A DNA stretch of 64,000 nucleotides. Source: Gracilariopsis chorda. Taxonomy: Eukaryota > Rhodophyta > Florideophyceae > Gracilariales > Gracilariaceae. The notes beneath the pieces were generated by a model. It worked only from the letters and a program-made list of their open reading frames with translations. It was not told where the DNA came from and made no database searches. This document shows positions 22,901 through 34,884 of the stretch, in pieces (position 1 is the stretch's first letter; each line of letters starts with the position of its first letter). Both the position numbers and the translations under genes were made by a program. The stretch is from assembly GCA_003194525.1 (NCBI GenBank), contig NBIV01000070.1, positions 186,001 to 250,000 of the forward strand, written 5' to 3'.

Positions 22901-24988
22901 CCCCGCGATTTGGAATGTGTAAGGTTGTGTGAGCTGCTATTTTCGTTGAGCAAGGAGGATGCAGGGAATAAAGCATTTTTTGCTGTGGATGATTCTGGTA
23001 GGATGAAGTACGATTGTTGGCCGTTTCGAGAGTGGATGGAAGACTACCATAAGGTCGGCATTGTCCCGGGAATATCTATTGATCGTGAAGCCATAGCCAA
23101 TAGATACGGCTTCCCTATAGTCACAGTTAATGGAAGAGCCAATGATGGTCCTGTGGTGACTTTTTTCATGAGACTTCGTACGAATTCTTTCCAACTTCAA
23201 CTCTATAGTCGCCATTTCACCGGCAATGGTAGTGATGGACCAGAACACTGCGTGTATAAATGCAGCTGAAAAGAGGTTCAATTCGTCTTATATAAGCCTC
23301 GACGAGTGGCACCTGGACGATAATCGGAAGAAGAATGTGGCCACTTGGTGTAAAAAGATTGTTCAGATGGATTGGATGCATGATATGAAGAAAGACCTGT
23401 TCAACCTCAGAAAGGCATATACGTCAGAAACGTTTTTCGAAAGGAGTAGAATGCTAGAATCCCAGTACTTTTATGCTTTTGACGATCGTCTCTGCGTGTG
23501 TTATAAGTACTTGTATCTCTATAAGCCGCATATGCTGGTGTCTTGTTTCCGAAATGCGGCTATACTTACCCGCTACATGTTCCAAGGGACAGGCTACACC
23601 TAATCTTCTAATTCTGCATACAAGAAGATCCTTATATCGAAGAAGATCCCCTTGTGCAAGGTTCCTTTGGAGGTCCGGCGTATACCTCAAAAAAGAGCTG
23701 ATACTCGGAACTTGGAGCTTGTACGATCCTTATTTTCTCAAAGTGGGAGATATCGAAAGACAAGGGAGCTTGAGCACTTTCTACCTGTAGAAGTTGTAAA
23801 CAACTTGATGGCTGAGTACACGAACTACGCTTTTGCGCACTTCGTAGATTTGAGCTTTAAGCCATCGAAGAACTACATTCTTTCCAGCACAGAGGTTGCA
23901 GACTATTCACAGGAAGAGTGGCCGGAAGCAATCAGAAACCTGAAAAGTACTTCAACCCCAGCAATTGGAACAGTAGCTCGCCTTAAGTTGAAATGGGGAA
24001 GCCACCTGAGTCAGAGCCGGAATGCGTCGGTGGATGAAGAACGCTCATCACAGGAGACTATTGTAGAATTCTCAAAACGGTATACGGGGTCAGGGGATGA
24101 CGTAAAGGCGGATTTTATTGGTGTCTGTTCCTGTGGGAAACTATGTTCAGTTGGTTGTGCTTGTCCTCACATGGTTCGATGTGCCGTGGTGTATCAGGAA
24201 GAAAGTCTGTGGTTCCCTGAACTACGAAACATACTACGATTCTTCATACCTCTGAAGGCGCTTTTCTCTACGTCCTGAAGAAAAGATATATCTGCATTGA
24301 CAGTCCCCTGCATGGCGAAACGCCGGTCAGAGACCCGATACTTCAACAACGAGAAGATGAATTACCGACTACGCCATTTTGATGAGTCGACGGAGAAAGA
24401 GCTTATCCTCATTGCCTCAGATATACTTAGAACCAGTAGAGAAGACTCAGAAATAGATGGGTACAATACGTACGTGGAAAGAAAATACCTCTAAGATGCT
24501 TTAAAGCGACAAGCTACTGGAGTGGGACATGTTGCGGTGAGTGGAGGTCTACGTCTTTTAAGGGATGTCATAGCAGACATACAGCAAGGAAAAGCGACAC
24601 ACTTCGAACCTAGAGGTACCTTCAAAACAAGATTGGCTTCATTAAAAGAACACGCGGAACAAACAGACAACACTGTCACTTTACTGATTCCATCTTCTTC
24701 TACAAAAGATTTCAGTTCTTCAGGGATCCTTCCGCCAAACTGTCAATGCCAGAGGGCACAACGGAGAAAGAAAAGCCTCTTGGAGCGCACGAGAAAGAGG
24801 GCGAGGACAAGCCCGAATTCGTCCCAGAAAACATCTCAGAAAGACTGTCACCCACCTTCAACATCCCTAGAACCAGCTGTGGCATCCTCAACTTCCATAG
24901 CCCAATAGGTGCAAGACAAAGCACTTCGAATTATTTCAAACTCTCTCGGACACATCCACTAGCTGTAGCATTGACCACTGCCTTTTGA
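19951..24988 (+). pseudogene. Mutator-like (MULE) transposase remnant with SWIM zinc finger
   Basis: A long + strand stretch in several frames. Recognisable parts from about 22.3 kb are: a block ending LETLPLDAPGVTVVKDVQF; a FAR1-like region (KKGFLKCNQHNNK, YVANINGCTHRH); the MULE catalytic core (ANRYGFPIVTVNGRANDGP, then VVMDQNTACINAAEKRF and the DEWHLDDNRKKNV box near 23.31 kb); and a SWIM finger VCSCGKLCSVGCACPHMVRC at about 24.12-24.19 kb, followed by a basic Ser-rich tail to 24.9 kb. The part at 19.95-22.3 kb is charged, coiled-coil-like and unassigned; it may be the transposase N-terminus or a captured sequence. Frameshifts and stops separate the blocks, and the first catalytic Asp of the core is not visible. 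The boundaries are those of the coding debris; no terminal inverted repeats were identified. Nuclear DNA transposon, dead. Confidence 0.7.
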
Positions 24989-25174
24989 TCCTTTTCCTCC
25001 TTTCATAATCTCTTTGAGCATTTTATGTTCTTCATAAAGGCCCAGGTATCTTGCTCCCATCGCGTTCTCCTTCACTCTAATTCCTTACTCAACTTCTATA
25101 TATTGTAGCGTATCATAGAGAAATTCACTTCGCATACTCCACATTTCTGTCCATGAACGCGTGAACAGTCTTCC

Positions 25175-26061
25175 TTACATCTGAAAACCCCTAGAGTGAA
25201 GCGCACGTAGGAGTGGGCAATACACCTTCATCACCGTAGAGCAAACGTATCTCCTAAAAGACTCAACAATAGAATCAGCTAAACTCATGAACAAGCAATC
25301 CCATCCCACTAGAACTATAAGCCACATCAAACCCGTATCCGCAGTCTTAGGCTTGGACCTAAGAAGGTTCTCAAACTTCTCACCAGGTGCTTTGCTTTCG
25401 ATAAACTCTTTCACTTGAACTTCTAATGCAAGGTAGGGCACAAGGAGAGAAATATTTTTCTCAGTTAATATATCTGAAAGCTTGATTAACCCTTGCATAG
25501 GATTCGAAAGGGACATGTCAGCAGCTAAGTCAATGTGTAGCCGCTCAGCCACCTGTCGTACCATGTCTTCGCTCTCCTTTTCATCTGATACCGAAGCAGT
25601 TAGTCTTCCGGAAAGCTGGGCAAAGGTATGTACAGCCAAGTTTGCCCGCCGCTTCGGGTCTTCAATTTCTTGGAGATCACATCCCAAGAACTTCAACCCA
25701 AAGTCTTTCCTTTTACTCGGATCTAGCTAGCCAGTAGCGGCTGTAGCGCGGATAAATCTCCCCAGAAACTCCCCACAGTGTGGCTTGTCAATCTCTATAT
25801 CAGAAAGATTACAACTAGGTTTGGAAAAGCACTCGCAGAAAATAGTACCCTCGATTGGTGAGTCCACAGTAGACCTGCAAATAACTCGATACTATTTTCC
25901 TGGTTTGCTTTCACGCAACGAATCGAAAGCCGAAAAAGCGTCTGCAAATAGATCAGGTCAAGCGGTTCTGGAACAAAATGAAGCGGCATTTCGCATGATG
26001 CCTTGCGCGTTGGGAGCCCATGCAGCTCCCGCCAATTCGGGGAGCTCGCGCTCGCACCCAT
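25175..26061 (-). pseudogene. Unrecognised gene, broken, with a myristoylation-like N-terminus
   Basis: The minus strand opens at ATG (RC of 26059-26061) with MGASASSPNW, which fits an N-myristoylation start. From about 25.87 kb another frame carries the protein-like sequence: CNLSDIEIDKPHCGEFLGRF, a single in-frame TAG near 25.73 kb, then LKFLGCDLQEIEDPKRRANL, AQLSGRLTASVSDEKESEDM, LVPYLALEVQVKEFIE and a final MKVYCPLLRALHSRGFQM ending at 25175. So at least one frame change and one stop break it. The helical repeat-like composition suggests a scaffold or regulator, but I do not recognise the family. Confidence 0.4.
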
Positions 26062-26325
26062 CGAAGCGAAAGTAACGCAGGCGATAAACTCAGAGCCGAG
26101 TGACAGCTTGTCTTTACTTCAGAGTGAAACGGCAAGGCCGTCCTCTATTAAGTACTATTGGGTCACAATAAACTAAGAATACTACTACTTTAGTGTGCCA
26201 CACTTGTGGTCCACACACGTTTGTCACTTGGCGGCACTGCCAGCCGCGACACAACACGACAAGTTTGAATCATGCCAACCATGAATAATATCCGTACGCC
26301 TGCAAGGGTTTCATCTGTTCCAGAT

Positions 26326-27150
26326 TGTGGTGCAATGCCCCAAAGGGGAAAAACACCGAAAGACGTTCGGGATCTTCCTCTCACGAGGTGAACCCAGTTG
26401 GGTAGAGCCCTCCCAGAGGTGTCACGGCGAAGCCAGTTTGTAAGACCAGGGACCCCTGTCGCGACTTACGCAGGGAGGTGAAGGCGAAGAATCTGTATCC
26501 GCCTGAGCGGGGTGTGATCCTCAGTAGAGGTATGTATCCACGTAAGTGGTGGTGTGTGAGCGGATGCGCACACGAGGGCCGCGGATAGCGGGAGGTGCTA
26601 CCCTAAAAAGGGGAAAAAGGAAGGGCGAAGAGGAGAAAGAGAGGGAGAAGTGAGTCGCGAGAGCGACGGGGACGAACGGCGATGCCGGTAACAATATCCC
26701 TATACGGGGCGAAACACCAATGCAACTGGAACAATTATACTCCCAGTGATGGGTCCCTTTAGATGTGCAAGGGGGTTAGATGTCCCGTGGTTTACGGCGT
26801 TTCCCTCCAAGGAGGAGTAGAGTACGCGCGCAAGCGGCAACAACTAGAGCCAATTCCCCAGGTTGGGATCCCTTGTTGGGGAAGGTTTACTGGTGCGACG
26901 GCAGTGCACCGTCGCACTAAGTACTAGCTTCCCAGAAATGGGTGTGAAAATTATAAATAATATTAACTTAAATACTCCACATTTCGTGGCATCATCCACT
27001 ACTGTGGCCAACCGCCAATGGACCCAAAACCGTGTCCCACGTGTCCATACCCACCATTGTGGGGCGTAGTCCATATACACACTACACAACCGATAATATC
27101 GGGAAAACGATCAAGTACCAGGAATCCCTCCCTGAGGGCATTGCACTACA
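26326..27150 (-). mobile_element. Solo LTR of the Ty3/gypsy family (TSD CAGAT)
   Basis: 825 bp, TGTGGTGCAATGCCCC at the left and GGCATTGCACTACA at the right, bounded by perfect 5-bp duplications CAGAT (26321-26325 and 27151-27155). Reverse orientation relative to the coding element at 56.7 kb. By eye it differs from the 56.7-kb copies by scattered substitutions, so it is somewhat older. No internal sequence. Confidence 0.93.
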
Positions 27151-27997
27151 CAGATACCACAGAACTCAACCACGAAGGTTCCAAAAATACCAATTCAAAT
27201 TAATTTCGAATTTCACCCAATATTTCCAAGGGTCCATTCATACCTGAGTTGAACCGATGCCACGTCGGTATTGAATCATTCATGATCTACCTCGCCTAGA
27301 GGGTATGCACGCACGCATTGCTCTACAGCGTCGTTGTCATTCATGCTGTCCAAATTCCTCTGAGCGGACTTTACTAGAACCTATCACCATCTCGCGTCGA
27401 GTGGAACTTCTCTTTGTCAAAAGAGAAATAGACATGGCCTAGAAGTCACGAGACTTTCACATGGCCGCCGGCAATATTTAGGACAGTGCACGCTCGGTCG
27501 AATGCCAGGTGTCGGCATGTCACTCGCTACTCCTTGGATAGCTTCACCCGCATACACAAGTGTATACAGACGCAAAAAAAATTTGCACTTAACTATTCCT
27601 TCAACCTATTAGACAAAAAATCTACCCCTTAATTGAGATACTGTGAGGCACTTCCCCCCATTGGTTGCCTCAGGTGGAAAAATGCGGGGAGAGGGTGGAG
27701 TTTCTATGAGATTCGTTCTCATTTTAAGGGCCAGCACGGAATGGGTTGCACGACAACCACAAGCTCGCAAAATGTGCCGCATCAAGGGATCACGCATAAT
27801 CAATGGCACTAGAGGCCAAGGTGAAATGCAGTGAGGACAGTATGCCACAGCAGCATCATCTACATCATCAACGTCAACAACAAAAATCGCAACAACAACA
27901 ACAACCCGTTCACATCCCCTCGTCGCCCATGTGACCATCACGCGCTGGCTCCCCAGTCTTTACGACAACTTCCTCCCCGCGACCTGTGAAGAAGTTC
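27151..27997. other. Spacer between two solo LTRs
   Basis: No supported gene. A short CAA/CAT-rich simple repeat lies at about 27846-27906 (CATCATCTACATCATCAACG, then CAACAACAACAACAA). The minus-strand frame across it (27941-27609) is low-complexity and not convincing. Confidence 0.5.
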
Positions 27998-28793
27998 TGA
28001 AGTGCAATGCCCTCAGGGAGGGATTCTGGTACTTGGTTGACTTCCCGAATGTTTCGGTAATGTAGTCATTACATGAACTACCACCACTAATAGTGTATTT
28101 GACACGTGGGACACGGAAGAGTCAATTGGCAGTTGGCCACAGTAGTGGGCATGAACCACCAAAGTGGAGTAATTTATTTATTTCTATTTATTATTTTTAC
28201 ACCCATTTCTGGGATGCTTAGTACTTAGTGCGCCGGCGAGTTGCCATCGCACCAGTAAATCTTCCCCAACAAGGGACCCCAACCTGGGGAATTGGCTCTA
28301 GACCTCACCGCCTTCTTGTTTCCTCTACTCCTCCTTGGAGGGAAGCAACGTAGCATACGGAAAGTCTAAGCCCATTCCCCATCTAAAGAACCACATTATT
28401 CTAATTTTTATTCCAACTGTCTTGGTGTTCGTCTTGTATAAGGTTTACTTACCGGCACTGCGGCTAGTCTTCGTCAAAACACTCGTGACTCAGCTCCCCC
28501 TTTCGTTTCCCTTAACAGAGTGGCTTTCCCGCTACCCACGGCTCGTGTTCGCACGTGCCACTAACGTGGAAACCTCACCTCTCTAGAGGACGACCACCCC
28601 CACACAACGCTCCTGTAGATACCAGATTCTAGCCTCCTGCTCCCTGCGCAAGTCGCGACGGGTGGCCTCGACCATACAACCCGACATAGTCGTGCCACTC
28701 CTGGGAGGGCTCTACCCAACTGGGCTCACCTCTAACAAGGAAGGATTCCCGAACATCTTTCGGTGCACTCCTGCTTCCGGGCATTGCACTACA
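27998..28793 (+). mobile_element. Older solo LTR of the Ty3/gypsy family (degraded TSD)
   Basis: 796 bp starting TGAAGTGCAATGCCC and ending GGCATTGCACTACA, in the same orientation as the element at 56.7-64 kb and opposite to its neighbour at 26.3 kb. The flanks AGTTC (27993-27997) and AATTC (28794-28798) match at four of five positions. It is the most divergent LTR here, with larger replaced stretches in its centre, so it is probably the oldest. Confidence 0.88.
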
Positions 28794-30431
28794 AATTCTA
28801 AGCCCCGCCCCACGCCGCTGGCTGCTGGCTCGCTCTCAACTTTCACTGCTAGTCTGGCGTAAAGCAAGAAGGGGATGTTTATTTTTCTAATCGAGTATCA
28901 ATAACTGACAGATAGGCATGAATTGGAGCGAATAAAATACCATGCAATAGCCTGTGCACATACAGAGTAGGCGCCGGAGCAACTATATCATTCACCTCGG
29001 TGTTTGTGACCTCTATCTTCGTTTCCTTTTCAGAAATACGAGGCAATATCTCCTCCAATTCCAATAGTGAATCTTCAGACCAAGCAAAGCATTTGATACG
29101 GGAAGGGAATCCATCGGCAGTGTCCTGTTCAGTAGTCGCCAGCGCCAGGGTATGCGTTCCTTCGCATTATCCGCCTCTCTATCGATAAAAGGATAGTATG
29201 GAATGGAATGACATCGTATAATGGATTCATCAGTCATGTCGCGAATGATGACGGTGGTGGTAGGCCTGGTAATGGCGAGTTGGATGACAATAGGGTGCTG
29301 CAATGAGCTTGGGCTATCATCAGATATTATTTAGACACACAAATACCCTGAGCAAGACAGAGACTTTGTTAAAATTGTTTTCTATGGCGAGAATGTGTAA
29401 AAAGAAAGTTTATCATGAATCATTGCTTAGACCTAGTATAAAAAACAAGAGTTATTTATATAGAACAATTGTATACAAAATCCCAGGCTAAATAGCTTCT
29501 AAGCCAACTTGGACCGGACTACTTCTTTTTCTTTTGGCGACCTATACCTTCTTTTGGAGCTTTCTGCTTCTCTTTGCCTCCAAAACTACTCTACACCCTT
29601 GTTCTGCCATAAAAGTGCAGCTTAATCTTTTAAAAATTGACAGTAACTCGACTGCCTTGGTCTTTGACGAGATCAGCTGGCCTACTTGTTTGTTTTATGT
29701 CAATCATTAGACCTAAGGTTTCAGTCGTGCGTTTTCACTGCAAATTTTCCTATTTAGATTACGCTGGACGTAAAATTTTGGTCGTGCATCCTTTTTTACC
29801 ATTATTCTTCTCTGTTGCTGTTAGTGGGCCACTGTGTTTTATACCCTTTTTTTATCATCTATTTTCGTCTTGCCTTAGTTGAGGCCGTGCATTTCTTGTG
29901 CCTGCTGCCACATTACTCACGTTGCCATTAATTCTTTTCAGTCTACTATCTATTGGCATTGCACGGCAGTGCTTGTACTCTCGAGATACGAATATATTTT
30001 CAAGCTACTCTCCGGCAAAGAACAAAAAAAAGGGCTGTTGTCGTCCAGTGTCGTGAAATCGTGCAACATGACAGTCACAGAGACCCAATTGTTCATATAA
30101 TTTAATTGATACAGCTCTCCCAAGTGTATTAAATAAACCGCAGAAGAACGTGATCGATTTACCCATGTACCCCTAGCAATGTCACATGTCATGTGTCCTT
30201 CGAAGAAGTTGATTACATGAAGAACGTCGCTTGACTTGTTACTGAATGGTTCTCTAAATGGTTTCAAGTCCCCTTTTGCTCTGCCTGTGCTCCAGGCTTT
30301 TATTTGCTGTTCAGAGTGAATCTCTTGGCGATGCTCTATGCAGTTCAAAACAATTAAAACAGTACTCCGTTCCAAGTTCTATCCTCACTAATTCCGAATA
30401 CTTTAGAGTGCTAATCCTCACGTACACCACC
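28794..30431. other. Intergenic, no gene seen
   Basis: 1.6 kb of AT-rich DNA with only short, compositionally poor frames. No repeats shared with other parts of the window were noticed. Confidence 0.45.
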
Positions 30432-31826
30432 ATGCGCCTAAGCAGGTTGCTCACCTTACCGATTGCAAGCTGTGCGAAACCTTTAGTGTTCTTCATGTTT
30501 GTTTGTATTCTTGTAATGTACTGGGGATTCAGTATGAGAAAAGAGCTCACCCGTAGTGCATTTTCCACTATGAAAGCGTTAAAGTAGACCTGGTTGTTAC
30601 TGATAAGTTTGAACAAGAAGCATATAAAACAAATATGTCAGTCCTCTTGAGTATGGTCATCGATCAATACGTCGAGTGGCATAGGGAGCAATGTAGAATC
30701 TCAGCTGAAAAAAAAGCAAGCACAGATTGTACCACAACTGGTCTACCTCGAGCGTTCCAACTTAGGAATTGGAGATCTTATGCGAGGCATGATACGTACA
30801 TATCTACTGGTCGTTGCATCTAAAAGTATATTATTTTTAAACTTGACTAAACCAGTTCCCTTCTCAGAAGCCTTTGAGAGCGCAGCTGGATCTAGTTTTG
30901 TATATGACTCATCTGTATTCGGTGTTCAAGCAGGAAGCATTGAAACCCTTCCAACAACCGTAAAACGTGTTCTTTTTCACAACTTGAAACCTATTCTCGT
31001 CAACACCACCTTTCTTTTACATCCGTATACCCCTATTCTTGATTGGAACCAATTCTTGCAAATTCCTCAATTATATCCAGAACTGGAAATCTCCCAGAAG
31101 CTCAAGGCAATAGGCAGCTTTCAGCCTCCGAGAGCAGAGATCGTTCCTTTTATTCTGCAAGCTTTGATACGCCCATCTTCTAAGCTCTGTCGCCGTATAT
31201 CTGCTGCAAATGATAGAAAAGAAAAGCTCTCTTGGAATTTTCTACAGCCAACAGGTGAGCGCTTGCGCAGGATCAAAAGAAATCAGAGATATATTTCAGT
31301 CCATGCTAGAATGGGTGTGGGTGTTGGAGAGCTTATCCATCGATTTCACTATCTTCATCATGAGCTAAATTTCTCAAGTGTGGAACCTTGTTCAGCTCAG
31401 ATGGCAGTTGTTATGGCAGTTGTTATGGCACAGCGACACAATCTTTCAAAACCTTACCTGTCTTTCCTTTCAACGGATACTGTGCATTTGAGACCAGTTT
31501 TCGAGTATGAGATCCAAAACATTGAACCCACTGCGGATGTAATGTACACTGGATGGGAACCATTGCATGCAAGTCAGATTCGTCTCAGTCCGTTGAAGAA
31601 CTATCTTAACATGTTTGTGGATTTGTTCCTGCTTTCTAAAGGCGAATCAATGCTATACATCAAATCAGGTTTCTCGCTGGAGATGATAGTCGGTAACGCT
31701 CCAACGCATGAATGCTCACTCATGCCGGCAAGACACTCGCACCATCTCCAAGCACATCATCCCCGGGAACAGCTTCAACTTTTTCGCCATATAGTCCTCG
31801 GACAATATTGTCTAGCTCCCGACTAG
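30432..31826 (+). CDS. Fucosyltransferase-like type II membrane glycosyltransferase, apparently frameshifted
   Basis: ATG 30432 starts a signal-anchor N-terminus: a short basic head, then a hydrophobic segment (PLVFFMFVCILVMYWGF) as in Golgi type II glycosyltransferases. A catalytic domain follows with the loop YLERSNLGIGDLMRGMIRTY (about 30.75 kb), the 'GxGDrxRG' motif of GT-B fucosyltransferase-like enzymes, a central SVHARMGVGVGE and a late SKGESMLYIKSGFSLEMIVG (typical SGFS acceptor-side motif). The N-terminal anchor, the stalk (MVIDQYVEWHREQCRISAEK) and the catalytic domain lie in different phases. One shift is near 30.58 kb and one coincides with an A8 run near 30.71 kb, so the gene is a young pseudogene, has an unseen intron, or carries sequence errors. 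A 12-bp direct duplication (ATGGCAGTTGTT twice, about 31.4 kb) adds MAVV. Likely role: modifying cell-wall or secreted glycans. Confidence 0.6.
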
Positions 31827-31830
31827 TGTT

Positions 31831-32121
31831 CTATCGCTTTAAAACGACAACTCTAGCCTTCATGTACCATGAAAGTTCTTGATACTTCGAGTCGAATGGT
31901 GACCAATTTTCAACGTGAGGATCCGGTGAAACGTCCATCACAGAAGCAACAATAGAACGAACTAGTTCTACAAGATCTTCTTCTGGAACGTTGTCCGGAT
32001 CCTCGCCGATGATCGCTTTCTCGTATCTGACGGCTTCTTCTGGGACAGGTAGCTTCCGCAGACATAAAGAGTGGATGTAGACGAGAACAGCCGCGACTCG
32101 AAAGTCTAGAGGTATGAACAT
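31831..32121 (-). CDS. Small unknown protein, convergent with the glycosyltransferase
   Basis: 96 codons from ATG (RC of 32119-32121), ending only 4 bp from the glycosyltransferase stop on the other strand. Clean protein-like sequence: LDFRVAAVLVYIHSLCLRKL, then acidic EDPDNVPEEDLVELVRSIVA and SKYQELSWYMKARVVVLKR. An in-frame TGA lies just upstream of the ATG. Another frame further upstream (VDLGIDTDGMSGSADF) might be a preceding exon. No family is recognised; the charge pattern suggests a soluble helical protein or the last exon of a larger gene. Confidence 0.4.
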   Translation of the reverse strand: MFIPLDFRVAAVLVYIHSLCLRKLPVPEEAVRYEKAIIGEDPDNVPEEDLVELVRSIVASVMDVSPDPHVENWSPFDSKYQELSWYMKARVVVLKR

Positions 32122-33555
32122 ACTTCTGCGATGAAGTCAGCGCTTCCCGACATACCATCAGTATCAATCCCCAAATCTACGTGCAGAACTGATTTGTCAG
32201 GCTGATCAAAATGACAATTACGAGTCTAGTTAAGCTTCTTTTCCGCGCTCAAACTTTTCTTAGCCATCAGCAACATTCCTTGTACTGTTCTTTTGAACCA
32301 ATCACAAACGTCATACCGCTCTATGTGTAGACGCCGTAGGTGTTTAGCAGAGACATGGGAACGTTTAGCAACGCTGCTGTACCCATTCACGTCAATGATG
32401 GATGGGAAGACGTAAGTAGTGATAGCACCGCGTTTCTCGCAGTTCGGCTTTCGTTAGAGATCAATCTTCTTCCTAGACGACCTGTGAGACGCTTAAACCG
32501 GTTTGAAAGAATAAACACTTGATCTATTACATGTTCGCTAATGCAAACTGTGTCTATCACACCTAACGTGATCCCAGTTCTTGTATGGGTAATGGTGCAG
32601 CAACAAAGTGGGGGCATTCATTTGAAGCTGGATAGTTCTACCCTTGTCTGCATGAAGGGTGACGGCCATTAATCCTGCAGATCCCTTGACAAGATGCTGT
32701 CGAATTGTTGATAATACAGCATCGACGAGGCCAACCTGGCTTGTTGTTTTGTATAATGCTTTCGTTTGGCTTCCGCTCTTCCTCTTTGTGTTTTGATGTC
32801 ACGTAATTCCGGACTACAATATGAGACTTCACCCCCATTGATGGACACCGGTTTCACCGCTGAAGAAAGAAGTATGTTGACCAGAATTTCTTTACCCGTT
32901 CTTTGTCTCCTCTCTTCACAGAATTGATGCTGAGCTTTTAGATCACTGCGCTGCGGCAGAGATCGAAGCTGCGCAGGATGTCGTCTCGCGTCGCCTCTGC
33001 AGTGCAGTGTGCACAGTACAAGACAATTACTCAACAGTAGGGGTGCTGTAGTGATGAATATGCTGCAATTTGGAACATTTAGCGAGAGCACGGCAGGGAT
33101 TATGCAGGAGTGCCCTGAAGAGTGGTCACAACCTTCCCATGGCTGACAGGTGGTATCTTATGTTGAGGGGCACGAGCGTGGGTTGCAAAAACAGACTCCG
33201 CGGTCAATAGAGGGATTACGCAACAGAGTTTTTTTTTACATGAGTAAATTTCGTGACTTCGTAGGTTACACGTATCGCCTTTCACGAAGTGGTGTTACGA
33301 ATGATTACCCTGCTCACTTGGGCGGCATTCGTGAGTACGACTAACACCCCCCCTCTTGCCTCCCATGAAATGTGGCAGAAAGATTACTCCATCACAATGG
33401 CAGAATGACGAAAAAGACGTCGCAAGCGTCTCATGCATGCCAGTATCTTGTTCAAAGTAAGTGCACCCCTCTTTTTACGAGCACAACAGAAGTATCGTCT
33501 TGCATTGCAAAACGTCAAGCTCATACGTCTCAGATGACTGCATGTCTCAGAGACG
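32122..33555. other. Intergenic, unassigned
   Basis: No supported gene. A minus-strand frame at 33091-32669 has a protein-like patch (VSYCSPELRDIKTQRGRAEA) that may be old coding debris. The 5' end of the second Harbinger-like element should lie near the right side. Confidence 0.4.
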
Positions 33556-33558
33556 ACG

Positions 33559-34505
33559 TTCAACTTTAGCATATTCGATGAACAGGAATGCCTGCGCCAT
33601 TTTCGATCTCGAAAGAACCAACTTAATTGCATACGGGATCTAACAAAAGTTTCAGGGAGGACCGACGGGAACAGGTACAAATTTGACTCGTTTACAGCTG
33701 CCTGTGTCTTCCTAATACGTTTATCGTTCCCAACAAGGTGGATGGAAGTGGAAGTCATGTTTGGCATCGAATATTCTGCTTTATGCAAAATGTTCTGGGA
33801 GGTTACGGAATGTTTTCTATGATCTAATAAGCACCCAATCGAATCTTTCAGGAGTAACCTCATGCAAAGTAGGGCCGCAATGTATGCTCAAGCAATAGAG
33901 GACAGAGGTGCTCCGTCAAAAAGCTGTGTGGGATTCATCCATTGCACGAAGATACAGATGAGTCGTTCGGGTGTGGCTGGAGACAATCAGAGATCTTGTT
34001 ACTCTGGACATAAGCGCTTCCGCTGTTTGATATACCAAACAGTATCCACTCTCGATGGTCTTATATTCCACCTGTACGGCTCTGGTGTCAGTCGAGGACA
34101 CGATATGATGCTTTACCGCCAGAGTGGGATAGGTCTTGCTCTACAGGGCTTGCATTGCATGAAGCAAGGCAGTTTTATTTGTCTAGAAATGTCACTTATA
34201 TCATGCATTCTTGGTTACAGGTCGCTTACGAACGTGCAGGGGCAACGGCGGAGGTGGGTATCTAAAACAGCGGTATGAGCTCCGTACGGGAGGCGGTTGA
34301 ATGGTCGTACAAAGATCTGAAGCAAATGTGGTCTTCCCAGGATTTCAACAGACACTTGAAGGTGTTGCAGTCTCCCATAGTGCTTTTATACAAGTCTTCT
34401 GCGCTTCTTTGGAACATTAAGATCTGCTTGATGCACGGCGGACAGACGGCTACGTACTTTAATTGCCCTCCCCCTCTTCTGGTCGAATACCTGAACAACG
34501 AGTAA
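33559..34505 (+). pseudogene. Second PIF/Harbinger-type (DDE_Tnp_4) transposase
   Basis: One frame runs from about 33559 with FNFSIFDEQECLRHFR (the usual 'FR..k.d' start of this family), FTAACVFLIRLSFPTRWMEV and IEYSALCKMFWEV. It crosses a TGA at 33820-33822 and continues with MYAQAIEDRGAPSKSCVGFI. The catalytic region has GFIHCTKIQMSR where GFIDGT is expected, so the first catalytic Asp is lost. NQRSCYSGHKRFRCL and a GSGVSRGHDMMLYRQS box with the second Asp follow. After a frameshift near 34.27 kb the C-terminus reads SSVREAVEWSYKDLKQMW and YFNCPPPLLVEYL. Different subfamily from the 2.9-kb copy, as shown by the LxxYL tail and VEW motif. Dead: a stop, a frameshift and a lost catalytic residue. 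Confidence 0.8.
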
Positions 34506-34581
34506 GGGTATTGCCCGTTCCTATATTTCTCGTTCGTTTATTGCCCATTCGAGAACGCGCCCTCGTACTTCGTTCGTTACT

Positions 34582-34688
34582 TTTGGTATTAAAGCCTGCG
34601 CCGCCCCCCTGAACCCCTGGCTCTGCCCTTCAACTTGGGTCCCGCGTCTCGCAAGGGGGTGGGGCGCGGTGCGGGCTTTGATACCCAA
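34582..34688. repeat. Long imperfect hairpin (MITE-like or bidirectional 3' end)
   Basis: Left arm TTTGGTATTAAAGCCTGCGC then CGCCCCC (34582-34608). Right arm, read in reverse complement, TTTGGGTATCAAAGCCCGCA then CCGCGCCCC (34688-34657). The arms match with small gaps around a loop of about 45 nt. The hairpin lies exactly between the convergent transposase and Myb-like genes of the second Harbinger pair. Confidence 0.75.
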
Positions 34689-34884
34689 AAAAAGAAAGCC
34701 GGAAACGCGGGTTGCGTGCGACTGACGAAAAAATAAGGTAAAAATTAGGCTTTACGAAACCTTGCTACTGCAGCTTCTTGACCAAGGCGCCGAGAAAAGC
34801 AACTATTTGTCGTCTCTCTGCGCAAATATCACGTATATATTCTCTATCTGCATCTGCGCACTCTGGTACAAGATCCACACGGCG

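Noticed and set aside
26326-28793. The opposed solo LTRs at 26.3 and 28.0 kb as two ends of one element
   Set aside because: They are in opposite orientation, each has its own target duplication, and the spacer has no element coding sequence.
32340-32522. Short plus-strand frame MFSRDMGTFSNAAVP...
   Set aside because: No homology, poor composition and no context; treated as chance.
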